Below are positions 34,574 to 48,200 of a stretch of DNA of 64,000 bases, piece by piece. Made by a program: the position numbers and the translations under genes. How positions within the stretch are numbered: position 1 is the first letter of the stretch; every line of letters begins with the position of its first letter. The notes beneath the pieces were generated by a model that was given only the letters and a program-made list of their open reading frames with translations, was not told the DNA's origin and did no database searches. This DNA is from Agapanthus africanus. Lineage: Eukaryota > Streptophyta > Magnoliopsida > Asparagales > Amaryllidaceae. The stretch spans positions 175,334,815-175,398,814 of the forward strand of contig JASDDO010000016.1 in assembly GCA_030015575.1 (NCBI GenBank), in the 5' to 3' direction.

Positions 34574-37358
34574 CTAGGGCCATCTGTAGCAGTGGTCGCA
34601 GTATCTAATACTCAACCATCCCATATGAGTCTCTCTCTGGGAAAAGGCCTTCGTGAGTGGATCCGCCGTGTTGGACTCTGAGTCTACTCTCCTGACCTCG
34701 ATCACCCTGGAGATCAACTATCTCCATGATCAGGTGATGCTGCCTCAGAATTTGTCTGGGTCACTGATGGGACCAAGGTTCCAGGGCTAAAGCCGCACTC
34801 CCATTGTCATACAATGGCAGGAACCTAGTTCATCTTATGAATCAATATACACCCAAACTTCCTCTTTGGTAGTATCTTCAATAGCGATGTTACCAGCCTT
34901 TATCGTCTAGTTTGCCACGGTATCTAGCTTGGAACTCTTCCAACATACCGTCCCTTTACTGAGGGTAAAGACAATGCCCGTGACTGACACTCAGTCGTCT
35001 TTATCACCCTGGAACGTTTCCAGTGATTCTCCCCAGGATCGATTGATACCATCTCACTTCATTTAGTGAGAATCCTAGCATCCAATTAGATCTATCTCAG
35101 AGATCCAAAACTCAGGATTTAGGAGGTATCATTTTGATCCTATATGGAGAATCATAGTGATAAGCGGAGATTGATCGAGCGTAGCATAAGAAACTCCTTT
35201 CTTATCAAGAGTATGTCATCCACGTACTCTACGAGGATCATCACCATACTCCCTACTACCTTCTTGTATATACAAGGTTCATCTACCATTTTGATGATGT
35301 CAACTTCTTTGACTAATCCATCAAAACAGATGTTCCAACTCCGCGATACCTGCTTTATCCTATAAAGCATCTTGCACACGTTTCCGCTGCTCCCACTGTC
35401 TACGAGGCCCTCTGGCTGTGTACTTATAGACGCACTCTTCTAAATCAGTATTTAGAAAAGCAGTCATGGCACCCAACCGCCAGATATCGTAGTCATGGTA
35501 TGTAGCCGTGGTAAGTAGGATCTGGATAGACTTAAGCATAGGTACTGGAAAAGGTTTCATCATTATCCACGCCTGGTCAATGACGAAAACCTTTAACAAA
35601 TCTAGCTTTGAAAGTCTCAACTTTTCCATGTATACCAAGTAATTTTCTCAAGATATACTTGCTCCTGATGGGGATTTAACCCTTCAGATATAGCAACCAA
35701 AGTCCATACTTTGTTGGTGTATAAGGATTCCATCTCAGATCGCTAAGCATCCAGCCATTCTTACAGAGTCTCACTCCTGATGGCCAGCTCGAAACTAGTT
35801 GGGTCATCATCTCATGATGCAATCCTCGCTCCCACTGTCATAGAGAAACCGAAGTATCTCTCAGGTGGGTGAGGAACCCTACTAGATCGGCGGATAGGCT
35901 GAGGTTCATTGGCATCTACTGAATCCTTTGGTTCTGTCAAATCATCAGTTGCAGTTTATAGCTGGAACATTTCCAGTTGTACATAACTGACATTGCCTCG
36001 AGCTTGTCCGGATTTCGCTTTTCAGACATAGGCCGGACAACCCCAAATCTTAACTAACTTAAGATATGGGCTCTTCCCTTTCCATATCACATATGAAGCG
36101 GTAGGCAATGATTTGATTCGAACCCTATTCAATAGGTATGCAACTTCTCAAGTGCATAACCCCTTTAAGGAAAAAGGTAACTCAGTAGTACTCATCATAG
36201 AGCACACCATATCAAATAGGGTGTATCTGCTCCGCCCCGACATACCATCGTGCAATGGTGTATACGGAGGAGTAATGCTGAGAGAGAATCTCATTCTCCT
36301 TTAGAATAGTCTAGGAATTCCATGCACAAGTATTCTCCTCCCTGATCTCATCATAGGACATAATACTTATACCCGTATATTGATTCTCTACTTCTAACTT
36401 ATATTCTGTGAATATCTCAAAAGGTTCGGACTTGTGTTTCAACAGGAACATATGTCTGAATCTAAAAGAGATCATCAGAGAACGTAATGAAATATAAAGA
36501 ACCAATCCTGGCATGTGTAGACAGGGGACCTACATACATCAACATGTATCAATCCCAAGAGTTCATTAACTCTTTCTCTGTTTCCAATAAACAGAGCTGT
36601 GGTCATCTTATCTTTGTGACATGACTGGCGAGTTTCACAAGATGTAAATTCAAACTGATTTAAATATGCATCTTTATGTAACTCTAGCTAGTCGGGTCAC
36701 ATTGATATGACCTAGTCTACAATACCTTAAGAAGGATTCGTTCATTTCTGAACTCTTCCTCTTATGTGTGTTCCATATACTAAAAACTGTAGTTTGATTT
36801 AGAACGTCAATGCTTTTAGACAACGTGCCTGAACCGATCAACTTTTGATATAGGAAATGTTAAAAACATTATCCAACAATACGAAATTTTATCGTTTCTT
36901 TACTAATAAAGAGACAGATATGATTTTGTATATCAGGTTCGGTATCTAATAACATTCGTTCAGAATCAATGTATTACAATACAGGGTGACAGTGACCAAC
37001 AGACTTGGCTGCAACACTTGCCCCGTTTTCTGCCTCATGAAACTTATCACCCGTTCTCAGTTTTTCTACCCTTTTGTAGCCCTATGTAACATCTTACATA
37101 TCTGGGATCCTGATCCGGTATCATATACCATGGATGCAGAGGATACCGAGAAACAGTTCTGCATAATGAACACACCCGAAGATGATGCATCAGCATGCAC
37201 TCTCTTCGTTTGGGCGGCATGGGAATCTTGGTATTCCCCTATTTCCTGCTCTGTCTTATAACAATTATAAGTTGGAGCGGGACCAACGTTCCCCAGCTCA
37301 GTATAACAAGCTGGTTCGGTCAATATTCCGTATTATTATCTTGATTAAGGCGTGATAT
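34574..37358 (-). pseudogene. Degenerate copia pol of E2
   Basis: Aligned with E3 pol but about 500 bp shorter through deletions in the RNase H/RT part (around 35010-35090), with many frameshifts and stops. A Y-V-D-D RT motif is still readable in the fragment 35152-35379 and a protease D-T-G in 37066-37323. The codon aligned with the E3 start is ATA at 37356-37358, as in E1. The one-base shift near 36267 is also shared with E1. Shared lesions show common descent from a defective ancestor. Confidence 0.88.
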
Positions 37359-37367
37359 GGTCGCTAC

Positions 37368-37387
37368 CTGGAGAGAGAGAGAAGAAA
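37368..37387 (-). other. 3' splice-acceptor-like tract before E2 pol
   Basis: CT-rich tract ending CAG in minus sense, the same as in E1 and E3. Confidence 0.42.
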
Positions 37388-37804
37388 ACACTCTGCGTGC
37401 GCTCTTGCAAGATCAGATTGGTTATATATTTTATCTAATCAGGATGGCTCCCACTGTTTTTATCAAATCTTCCTTCAAACCCTAAAAGGAAAGACTAGCC
37501 GGGATTAATTACACTCTACAAGTTCGCCAATCTTTCAGCCAGGCCAGTGTCGGTACTTTGAGGGAGGTTCCCCGTGCTTTCGCACGGACCTAATTACTGT
37601 AAACCTCGTTTTCCCAGAGGCGTAACCCCGTTGACACCTTTCTAGACACCTACTTGATCGGCTAATTGCAAAGTGCAAAACTCTCCCAGGAGTAACAATT
37701 ACTCGCAGTGGGTATCGGGATCCAACTATCACATAGAAGGTATGCAATCTCATTGCAAATTTCAACACTCGAAACTCCCGATAAAGGTTTTTACCCCTAG
37801 CACC

Positions 37805-38007
37805 TATGACCTTAACTATGGTCAACAAATCATAAGTACTAGTCAAGTTCTACCCGTCATTTCGTGATTAATTAGACCCACCCACATGACCCTTAACTAT
37901 GGTCAACAAAGTCACGCGACTGTCCTAACTAATCGCATCATATGCGGTGTAGGAAGACATCACTTAGCTACCGTACACTGTGCCTTGACTATGGTCAACA
38001 AACACAG
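37805..38007 (-). repeat. Three stem-loops with a common inner sequence, E2 leader
   Basis: Core CCTTAACTATGGTCAACAA at 37810 and 37891; the third copy at 37983 differs by one base (TTGAC). Arms: TATGA/TCATA (37805-37809, 37830-37834), TGAC/GTCA (37887-37890, 37911-37914) and CTGTG/CACAG (37978-37982, 38003-38007). Relative to E1 and E3, several arm bases changed on both sides. Confidence 0.75.
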
Positions 38008-39840
38008 CACGAATACTAAGTACTCTACTTCCTAAAATGACGGAGGGTTGCGGCTGGTTTTTGTGAAAACCTTTAACGCTTTGAACTTGATCTCGTTGCG
38101 GAATCAAACGGTTTTTAAATGGAATGCTTTCCGAAGCTTTTCTTGTTTTGCTAAAGGGGTCACTCCCGGTGAAAGGGATCGTCGGCCCTTTCCTCGTCGA
38201 ATGAGGTGCGGGATATATCATATATATCACTGTGCAAAGCGGAAACTATAGAAGCGATCAAATGACAAACCGAGGGTTGTAGCATCTGCCAGTTATTGCT
38301 AAAGGAGTCACTCCCGGTGAAGGGATCTCGGTCCTTTCCCTATCGAATAAGGTGCAGGATGTTCTACAAGGAACACCACGATGCAAAGCAAGAACTGTAG
38401 CTACCTGTTTTATTTTGAAATTCGATTCCACAACATCAATTAGGTTTATTTTCTTTCATTAATCTCATTAATGAATATCCCATCATTTAAATTACCTAAA
38501 CATCACAGATAAATATGACGTACACTTATGCCATCCGCATTCGCCTCGATGTCCCCTCGTGCACCGTTAGGTTAGGTAACTAACGGCAGAGCGGGGCAGG
38601 GCTAGCGCGGGTGTAAAACATAAGCAACGTCTATATAATATATCATATATACTATATATAATATCTGCCACAGAACATCGCATGATCACAACACAGATAA
38701 AGCACAGCAGAAGAAACATATGAAATATTGGATATACTAGGACGTCCGTGTTTTCAATACGAGCCAGTATAAAACACGGATTCCACGGTCGTGATGAATA
38801 GCCAATCCCACACCCATAGACCCCTACGAGAGCGTCAAGCAACCCTACCAATTCTAGGGTTAGGAGACCCGGACTCGACTCCTCGAGTTGGTCTCCCACT
38901 GGACCCCAGAACCCGGTTACTTGTGCTCCCCTCTTTGGGTCTATCCTAGTGCAGAAAAGTAAATAATATACAAACGGTGACTACTTCCGCAACCTGGAAG
39001 TGCCCCAATAAAAGAATATTATATACAAGTTTTTACATGAATGAAAATGAAAAACACTCATCTCACATAAAAACCCCTGGCTATTCAAACACGACGATCC
39101 AATATAACATATCCAGCAACACATAACATCACATGTCTACAACGTAAGTAAATATGCGCATCCCAATTTTCGTTGACATATAGCAACGAAACCGGCGATA
39201 TCACATATTACACTTACGGTCACAGAAAAGAAAGTGTAAAACTACAACAGTTGGAATCCTCAACCACCTCAGACATCGCATGCCTGACCAAATGAATTAC
39301 TTAGACATCGCATGCCTAACATTTATAAACCCCGCATTTTAGTCTCATTATCGAAAACTCTTTTCAATATCAAGTCGGGCAATTCAACATGATCCCCGAC
39401 ATTCTGATCGAATACTCGTCGCAAACTTCAGTTGGCGGCCGCACCCCCGATACCGTCGACGAAGTGCACCAAGGCGGAATGCCGCTGCCGCGAGCACCCG
39501 AACGGATGCTTTCGGCGACGGGGTTCTCCTACAGTCACTTGGTCGGGGCTATGGAGTGAGGCTGTCTATTAAGTTTACCCGGCGAGTATCCGCGTACACT
39601 ACGTGATTGCGACGGACTTTTGATCACATCAAAATTCCGTGGCAACCGATCAAGTGAGACTAAATTGCTATGTTTATAACATTCATCCAGTTATCATATA
39701 ACTATTGTGAATTCCAATTATTGTATCCCATTCCAGATAAACAGAAAATGTTAAACTTTTCGATCGAACAGTCAAACACCCAAGTTTTCTCGATACTACT
39801 CAACACATGAAATAAGTCTAACAACATTCAGTTCGTGCCT

Positions 39841-39997
39841 CAGTAGCAACGGTCCAGCCGTAGAAGGGTCAAGCCAACGCCTCACATGTGGCACGCCGTA
39901 CTGCCCCAAACCCGAAGGTTCAAAGGGCAGTTCAAGACGGTCACATAATCGAGTTAAGGTTTGTTGTCTTCTAGAGGGTCCATCGCGTTACTTGCAC
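39841..39997 (-). repeat. Shared module (copia copy, E2)
   Basis: Very close to the E1 copy (4461-4618). The upstream CTCTTGAG part is weak here. Confidence 0.72.
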
Positions 39998-40280
39998 TAC
40001 TTAGAACGTCGTTAAACTACGGAAAAATCCAACATTTGGAAATTTCCCGACAGGGGAAAAATTGGGTATTTATATCCGGTCGAACTTTTTAACATATTCT
40101 AAAATTTATCCGGAAAGCCACACAGACAAAATTTGATATTCCGATCGAAACTCCGAAACCCCAAAACCACCTCTGAAAATTCAACTGTATAATAAAAATT
40201 AAAATATCCCAGGAAAACCAGAACAGAATACTGAGAATTACTGTGCAAACATTACCTCACAAAACGACAAAACGGCCGCG

Positions 40281-40315
40281 CTTCCGCCGCACGAGCCATG
40301 CTCGTGCCGCGGAAG
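40281..40315 (-). repeat. GC-rich hairpin near PBS, E2
   Basis: CTTCCGCCGCACGAGC pairs with GCTCGTGCCGCGGAAG apart from two adjacent positions, leaving a 3-nt apex CAT. The bases differ from E1 and E3 but pairing is kept. It starts about 180 nt from the PBS. Confidence 0.7.
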
Positions 40316-40494
40316 GGCGGTGGTAAAGTTGAATTAGGTCCTCGAAATTTACAGTAATTCTTAGAAAACCCTGCTTGATTTTCTGGATATTTTTAATCTT
40401 GAAAAATCCACAATTTTAAAATCTAGACAGAGAGCATTTTAGAGTTCGTTCGGACTTCAATTTCCGTCTGGACTACGCCTAAGGCTCTAGCTAG

Positions 40495-40506
40495 GCTCTG
40501 ATACCA
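40495..40506 (-). other. Primer-binding site of E2
   Basis: The minus strand reads TGGTATCAGAGC, one base from the 5' LTR at 40508. Intact although pol is dead. Confidence 0.93.
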
Positions 40507-40507
40507 C

Positions 40508-42046
40508 TGTAGGGTTCCTAGGCACTCTAGTTAAGTCTCACAAGTGATCAAACATGCACAAATAAAAATTACGGGTGCCTACAAACCCGACTACGGATCG
40601 TTTACTAGATATTTAGGCGAAACATGTAAACTAGTTAACAATTTAACTAAGGGAACGGACATACAACCTTTGTAGATCCGGTCCACCACCTCCACGGCTC
40701 CGCAACGAAGTCCCCTCCGCTGTCCAAAAGGAATCCGGACTCCAACGTTGGCTTCGTCGAAGAATAAGCGAGCTAGGTCATCGATATCCATGCCGAAGAT
40801 GATCTACGTCGAGGCATCGCTAGAACAAGCTCCAACTTCACCAAGTCGGAAAAACTTGTGAAGGAAACACCCTATACTACTTGGCAAGAGGTAGAGGATG
40901 AAGAAATAGGAAGTGGGTAAACTTTAGTTTTGGATTTCTCACTAGACTTCATGACTTGCCATTGAAGTAGCAAGCTTTCTTCAATGTTGAAGAAGATGAA
41001 GGAGAAGAAGAAGATATGATAACTTAAATTAAAATAGAAAAGAAAATACAATACTTATCATATCTTTGACCATGGTTTAGTGTAGAGACTTAACTTAGGT
41101 TAGATAGTGGTTAGGGTTAGATAAAAGACAAGAATGGTGGACTAAGTTCAAAGCTTCAAGAAGCTTTCAAATAAAGACAAAAACTAGCAACCATTCTTAT
41201 CTTTTTATCTTTTCTTTTTCCAAAATAAACAAAAGGAATGAATAAATGATTAAGTAAATGAAAAAGAAACCCTAATCACTAATTAACCATGGTTTAACAC
41301 TTTACACAAAACCAAGCTAGAATGTATCATCAAACATGATACAATCATGTGCACAAAACTATATCGAATATACAATGTGCACATCCGCGCGAGAAAATCC
41401 ATTTAAAGTGAACCGACACTAGTTAATGCAAAGCAATATATCAAATATATAATTATGTATTAAATCATTAAATCAACACTTGATTTAACGATCCGGTCAT
41501 ATCGCATATAACCGGCTAGTATCCAATGTGTCGGCTTATCGAATCAATCCTTGATTCGATAATTAGGTTATATCGCATATAACCATTCGATACATTGATC
41601 GCGAGAATAGAATACGGTATCATATACACGCATTATTCTCGGCCCCGCACATATCTCATATGCGCTCCTATTTCGTTTTGCTTGAGCTAGGAAACCTCTG
41701 TGTAGGACTCTAAAGACTCGTCAATACGCCGGCAACAGATGATGATCATATCAAACATCTGCAAGCCGCAAGCGGTCTGCTAAACGTAACGGCCACCCGG
41801 TTATTGAGCGATCAGAAGATCGACGAGCAAGCCCGCTTACACTCCTGCGAATCCGACCAGTAACACTTATCGTATAGTCCGGTCTGTTCGTCTGATATGT
41901 CGCATATCTCGCCTAGGGGTGGTAAACGTCAGACCCCAATAGCTCGATAAGTCATGCCGACTTGAGGTCCATAACATTCGTGAAACTACTGATAACTCTT
42001 ACCAGTATATCACAGCAATCCTGGCCAGGGATTTCCTGTTATGGCC
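40508..42046 (-). repeat. 5' LTR of E2, first part
   Basis: Nearly identical to 32332-33870. Interrupted after TTATGGCC by the Tekay-type element; continues at 53385. Confidence 0.95.
42042..42046. other. Left target duplication of the Tekay-type element
   Basis: TGGCC, repeated at 53380-53384. The uninterrupted site is in the other E2 LTR at about 33865-33880. Confidence 0.96.
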
Positions 42047-42971
42047 TGTCACGACCCAAAATTCGGCCCGTAACCGGTACTTAAACTACGTAACGTCTAC
42101 AGGCGTACGTAACTTAAGTAAGCCGAAAACCCAGAAATCTAAACCACCCAAAACTGGATCAACGGAGAAAACATAATTTAAAAGTGTTAGGAGTCGCCAT
42201 TTAAAAGTTCTAACTCTAGTTTTCTTTCATAAAAATTTCGGCAGCACCTCCTTTGTAAAACTAGCCCCGTAAACGGGTACAACACAGATAATATATAAAT
42301 CATCCCAAGTGGGAGAAAAATCACGCCCACCGGCGGAGACAATCACCACAACAAGTATACGACGCCAAGGCGAAGAAATATCAAGAGAACGACTATATCA
42401 AGAAGTAAACATCTCCAAAATAACCTGCTTCTACGAGCACGGTTCCCAAAACCAATATACAACACTGATATCTCACAAGTCGTCTCTAAGTCATATACAA
42501 CAAGGGTAGATGGAGAATACTAGATCCAACAAATGATATACAATATACAACGGATAACCGCAAACCCACCTATAATGCAACTGCCTCACTGCCAAGGTAG
42601 CGGTATCCCCAAAAGTAATGATGATAAGCCGCCCCGCCGCGACTACTCAGAGGGTAAGTCCTGCAAAACACTGTGGCACAACGGGGGTGAGTTGCCAACT
42701 CGTGAATAGTAATTAACATCATACAGTAATCGCAAGTATGCACTAACAGCAATGATCAATAACATGTGAACTGATAGCATGAGTATGACAATATGAATAT
42801 GCAACTATCATGATATCCATATCAAGTGAATACTGAGTGCGGGATAGTAAATAATCTCATGCACAAATCATAAGCATGGAAAACACGGTGTAACTCAGCA
42901 ACACCCAAATCCCAAAATACTCAGATCGGCCCTCAAATCGGCCCTCAAATCCTGTACATCTCAATGAAACC

Positions 42972-43299
42972 TGAGTGTCAAACATCGACACTCAAAAACA
43001 TCATAAAAACCAGTGCCTATCATCGACACATAAATACTGATATCCATACGTTCCTCGAAAACCAAGTATCCAATCTCGATACTTGCGTTTCCACGTATCG
43101 GTCTTTCTGATATTCATACGTTCCTCGAAAACCAAGTATCCACCTCGATACTTGCGTTTCCACGTATCGGTCTTTCTCATATTCATACGTTCCTCGAAAA
43201 CCAAGTATCCACCTCGATACTTGCGTTTCCACGTATCGGTCTGTCAAATCCCATATATCTCTCGGAAATTAAGTGCCCAACATCGGCACCTTAATTTCC
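42972..43299 (-). repeat. Dyad series in Tekay-type LTR
   Basis: TGAGTGTC/GACACTCA (42972-42994), AAGTATC/GATACTT in each of the three tandem units (first at 43064-43084), and GGAAATTAAGTGCC paired with its complement across CAACATC with one bulge (43264-43299). Several loops share CATCG or CTCG. The same series is at 51104-51431 in the other LTR. Confidence 0.7.
43040..43246 (-). repeat. 69-bp tandem repeat, three units
   Basis: Units at about 43040-43109, 43110-43178 and 43179-43246, nearly identical (CATACGTTCCTCGAAAACC, CACGTATCGGTCT). Copied faithfully at 51172-51378 in the 5' LTR. The open frames across it are repeat artefacts. Confidence 0.92.
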
Positions 43300-43386
43300 C
43301 ATATCGCATCTCAAATGCATAAATCCATAAAATGTAGCATATGCAACATAAAACATCAATATGAGCATATCACGAAACGAATCGCC

Positions 43387-43510
43387 AAATCCAGAATACA
43401 TATATATACGGCGTCCCATACCACCGATATATATGCAATACAAATCATGTAAATCCAAATCCAGAATACATATATATACAGCGTCCCATACCACCGATAT
43501 ATATGCAATA
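43387..43510 (-). repeat. 54-bp repeat pair, 70 bp apart
   Basis: AATCCAGAATACATATATA...CGTCCCATACCACCGAT at 43387-43440 and 43457-43510, differing by one base. Also at about 51519-51642. Confidence 0.9.
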
Positions 43511-43902
43511 AAAACTGATCATATAACAATAGCAAGGTATATATGCGAACGAGTAATATAACATGGTATACATATGAGCATGTAGGTATACAGGTATGTT
43601 CTATGTAATAAGCAATGTCGCACAAGTATAATTGTTTAATGTCGCTAACTAATAGCAAGGTATACAATAAGCATTTGTATTGTGAGTGTCATGGCAATTA
43701 CCGACAGGGTGTGTGTAGCATATCATTGGTGCTCGTGCAACATGGACTGTCGATAATAGTGTAGTGTACAGCAGGTACAGTACTAAGCACAAGTAACTAT
43801 ATGCAACATGAATCATGCAATATCTTTATATAAGCAAATGATCATACGGCTAATATTATATCATATCTAGCCCCGACGCGTAGCGCCATACGGGCGATTC
43901 CC

Positions 43903-43926
43903 CGTAGATGTTAAATCTACTCACTC
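43903..43926 (-). other. Donor-like GTGAGTAG plus dyad, Tekay-type LTR
   Basis: In minus sense GAGTGAGTAGATTTAACATC continues to TACGGGG; arms GTAGAT/ATCTAC. The same arrangement is in LTR0 and LTR2. Confidence 0.38.
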
Positions 43927-45247
43927 TGTGGTCTCCAGCTATGAAGATCCGACCACCTGCTTCCCTTTGTTCGCAGCGTCTGAAGTCCCCGCTTGCGACG
44001 CTATAATATCACAAACACCAGAAATAGAGCGAACATCTCAGAAGCAATCATAATAACGTAAAACTACGTATTATAAAACGCATCAACGCACTAAACCACA
44101 TCATGAATACACGTCGAGCGCAAACACACGAAACGATACCTAAACCCAAACTGAGTACGTCGCAGCACGACACACGACTCGTGTCGCAACACGTATCACG
44201 CGAACTCAAAACACACGATTATAGGTAATCGATCCCAGATTTTGCATACTGCATCTATTTATAAAATCAACAGTACCAAAAGACCCAAAACCAAAGCAGA
44301 CAACACCCACAGAAAACCCACCCCAACCCTCACCAAGTCGGCCGGCGTCGCCGGCCCCCTCTTCAAAGCTCGCCGGCCCAGACCGGCGGGGTGGTCCCCG
44401 TCTCCTGGGTGGTGTCTCAGGTTAACCTGCACATCTCTCTAAAGTTGTTTCCTCAATTACTAAAACTCCCAGATCAAAGCAGATACCAATATCACTAAAA
44501 ATACACTAAAAACCCGATATCGCCTCAATCGATACAAACTACGATCTACGCAGAAATTAACGATCAAAACTACACAAAAACTATAAATTAACAGTAAAGG
44601 GGTTATACCTAACAATATTGCTCTCAAGTTCCAAGCTTTATCCTATCCCAAGTGATCAAGATCAAGAAATCCAAAGCTTTTTGGTATTTTTGTGAAAGGT
44701 TTCAGAATTTTGAGAGTTTGTGTGATAGAATTGAGTTAAAATGATAAGGGAATTGGGCAAGGGCAGTAGAGGATGAAGGATTTTCGGCCAAGGGATGAGG
44801 AGGTGGAGTTGTGATGAATTTCCTAGCAATTACCTCATAAATGCATCATTTAAAGCCTTGCACACATACACACACATGCATGCATCTCTCATTTCCCTTT
44901 TCTTTTCTTTTTATTTTAATTCCCTAGCTTAAATCCTAGGCCACACAATATAACCCTAGGTGAGTGAGAAGGATTTCCTAACTTAGAAGTTTTAAAGAAA
45001 AGATTGCTATAGAAATTTTCCCAAAATTTAAATACCGCATTAAAATAATATTAAAAATTGGGAAAAAAATCAAAATGAACCAAAACGTCCCATATACTCC
45101 CAAAGTTCGCGCACTAGCTTTATTTTTGCTAATCTAGGTGCTGGCAAGTCTATATGGTCGTTTATTCACCTTCGGGTAAAAACGGAAAATACCGACAAAC
45201 TTACCCTAAAACGGACGAAATCGCATAACGATTTCCAAAACGTTACA

Positions 45248-45260
45248 ATCTCCCCCCTTA
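45248..45260 (-). other. Polypurine tract of the Tekay-type element
   Basis: The minus strand reads TAAGGGGGGAGAT directly before the LTR start TGTAACG. Confidence 0.93.
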
Positions 45261-45279
45261 TAGAAATTCGGTCCCCGAA

Positions 45280-48200
45280 TTACAATTTCATACTAAACGT
45301 ACCTTCAAAAAGATAAGGGAATTTCTTCCGCATCTCACTCTCGATCTCCCAAGTGATCTCCTCACCAGTCGGACTACGCCACAGAACCTTTACAGAAGGC
45401 AAGTCCCTAGACCGAAGTTTCTTCACCTGCCGATCCAGAATAACTATCGGCTGCTCGGTGAACGAAAGATCGCGTTCAAGCTGAACGGTCTCGTGCTGAA
45501 TCATATGAGAAGGATCATGAAGGTATCTACGAAGCATCGACACATGAAAAATGGGGTGAACATCTGGAAAACTAGGCGGGAGCGCTAAACGATAAGCAAC
45601 CGAACCTACTCGCTCGAGGATCTCGAAAGGACCTACAAATCTGGGACTGAGCTTCCCTCTCTTCCCAAATCGCATAACGCCCTTCATCGGAGAAATCTTC
45701 AGGAATACATGATCTCCCACTGCGAACTCAAGTCTGCGACGACGACGGTCGGTATAAGACTTCTGCCTGCACTGGGCTGCTCTCATCCTGTCCTGAATCA
45801 GCTGGATCTTCTCCGTAGTCTCCTGAACAAGCTGGGGTCCCAACACCAAACTCTCACTAAGCTCGGTCCAACAGACTGGCGATCGACACTTCCTACCATA
45901 TAAAGCCTCAAAAGGTGCCATCTGAATAGTCTCCTGAAAGCTGTTATTGTAGGAGAACTCAATCAACGGCAAGTGACGATCCCAACTGCCCCCAAAATCA
46001 AGCACGCATGCACGGAGCATATCCTCCAGAGTCTGAATAGTCCGCTCCGTCTGACCATCTGTCTGCGGATGAAAAGCGGTGCTAAAACTCAATCTGGTAC
46101 CCAAAGCTTCCTGAAGCTTATGCCATAGACGGATAGTGAACTGGGTACCTCTGTCGGATACTATGTATGTGGGAACACCGTGCAAACGCACAATCTCATT
46201 TATATAAAGCTGAGCGTACTGAGCATAGCCGAAAGTGGTCTTCACTGGAAGGAAGTGAGCCGCTTTCGTCAACCGGTCTACAACAACCCAAATGGAGTCA
46301 TACCCTCTACTGGTCCTGGGTAGACCCACAATGAAGTCCATGGAAATCAGCTCCCATTTCCACTCCGGAATGGGTAAAGGCTGCAACTCTCCAGCCGGTC
46401 TCTGATGCTCAGGCTTGACTTGTTGACAAGTCAGGCACCTCGAAATGAAGTCCGAAATATCGCGCTTCATCCCTTCCCACCAGTAGTAGTCTCTCAAGTC
46501 TCGGTACATCTTGGTGGAACCTGGATGAACGCTAAAAGCCGACTGATGTGCCTGCTCTAGGATCTCGCGTCTCAACCCATCAACATCTGGTACACACAAG
46601 CGAGTCCCGCATCGTAGCACACCCTGGTCATCAATCATGAACTCCGAAACTGTACCCCGTCTAACAAGCTCAAGAATCTCAGACAAACGAGCATCACTGG
46701 GTTGCGCCTCACGAATACGATCAACAAGTAGTGGACGGGCGCGGACATGAGCAAACTGTCCCCCAGTGGAGGTAAACTCGAACTGCACTCTACTATCACA
46801 CAAGAGCTGCCAATCTGCAGAAGACTGATACTGAACGGCGCTCAGCTGGGACAAGCTACCCACGGGCCTACGACTCAAAGCATCGGCTACTACATTCGCC
46901 CTGCCCGGGTGATAAAGGATCTCACAATCATAATCCTTCACTAGCTCCATCCATCGGCGCTGTCTCAGGTTCAGATCTCGCTGCTGGAAGATGTACTTCA
47001 GACTCTTGTGATCCGTGAAGATCTGACACGACTCCCCATACAGGTAGTGCCTCCAGATCTTCAACGCAAATACTACCGCAGCCATCTCTAGATCGTGAGT
47101 GGGGTAATTCTGCTCATGCTTCTTCAGCTGCCTAGAAGCATATGCAATCACCCTATCATGCTGCATCAAAACACAGCCGAGCCCCACCCGAGAAGCATCA
47201 CAATACACAACGTAGCCTCCCGATCCAGAAGGTAAAGAAAGAACTGGTGCTGTCGTCAACCGAGTCTTCAACTCCTGAAAACTCTGCTCGCACGCATCAG
47301 TCCAGAGAAAAGGAACCCCCTTCCGGGTCAGTCCAGTCAGCGGTGCAGCGATACTCGAAAAATCCTGCACGAAACGGCGATAATAACCAGCTAAGCCCAA
47401 AAAGCTGCGGACCTCAGTCACCGATACAGGTCTGGGCCAAAGCTGTACAGCCTCGATCTTCCTCGGGTCCACAAGAATCCCATCACCAGTCACCACATGA
47501 CCCAGGAAGTCCACTCGATCAAGCCAAAATGCGCACTTTGAGAATTTAGCATACAACTGGTGCTCTCTCAATATCTGCAAAGTAATCCCCAAGTGCTGCT
47601 CATGCTCCTCTCGACTCCTAGAGTAAACCAGTATGTCATCAATAAACACGATAATGAACTGGTCGAGGAACGGCCTGAAAATCCGGTTCATCAGATCCAT
47701 GAACGCTGCTGGCGCATTGGTGAGTCCGAACGACATCACCAAAAACTCATAATGCCCATAGCGCGTACGAAAAGCAGTCTTCGGAATGTCATCATCCCGA
47801 ACCCGCAACTGATGATAACCCGAACGCAAATCAATCTTCGAAAAATGTTTCGCACCCTGGAGCTGATCGAATAAATCGTCAATGCGGGGCAAAGGATACC
47901 TGTTCCGCACCGTAACACGGCTCAACTGACGATAATCCACACATAGTCTCAAACTGCCGTCTTTCTTCTTGACGAACAGAACAGGAGCTCCCCACGGCGA
48001 AACACTCGGACGCACAAGTCCCAAATCAAGCAACTCTTGCAATTGATCTTTAAGCTCTCTAAGCTCTGCCGGAGCCATCCGATAAGGCGGTATAGAAATA
48101 GGCACCGTGCCAGGAATCAGATCAATGCAAAACTCAATATCGCGCTCTGGCGGCAACCCAGGTAACTCATCGGGAAAAACATCGGGAAACTCTCGCACGG

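Larger units (their letters stand above)
37388..40494 (-). other. Long non-coding leader of E2
   Basis: About 3.1 kb without conserved frames, colinear with the E1 leader. It holds three stem-loops (37805-38007), the duplicated 65-bp block (about 38150-38360), the CCGTTAG dyad (38564-38586), the shared module (39841-39997) and the GC hairpin (40281-40315). No gag is visible. Confidence 0.75.
42047..45247 (-). repeat. 3' LTR of the Tekay-type element (3201 bp)
   Basis: The plus strand begins TGTCACGACCC and ends CGTTACA. It contains a 69-bp tandem array (43040-43246), a second pair of repeats 70 bp apart (43387-43510), dyads (42972-43299) and a donor-like motif with dyad (43903-43926). Low-complexity open frames inside are not genes. 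Confidence 0.96.

Noticed and set aside
43020-43322. Repetitive 75-79 residue frames in the Tekay-type LTR
   Set aside because: Both strands are open because of the 69-bp tandem repeat; no start context or conservation beyond LTR identity.
47142-47549. 135-residue plus-strand frame, and others within 45280-49941
   Set aside because: Shadows antisense to the intact Gag-Pol frame.
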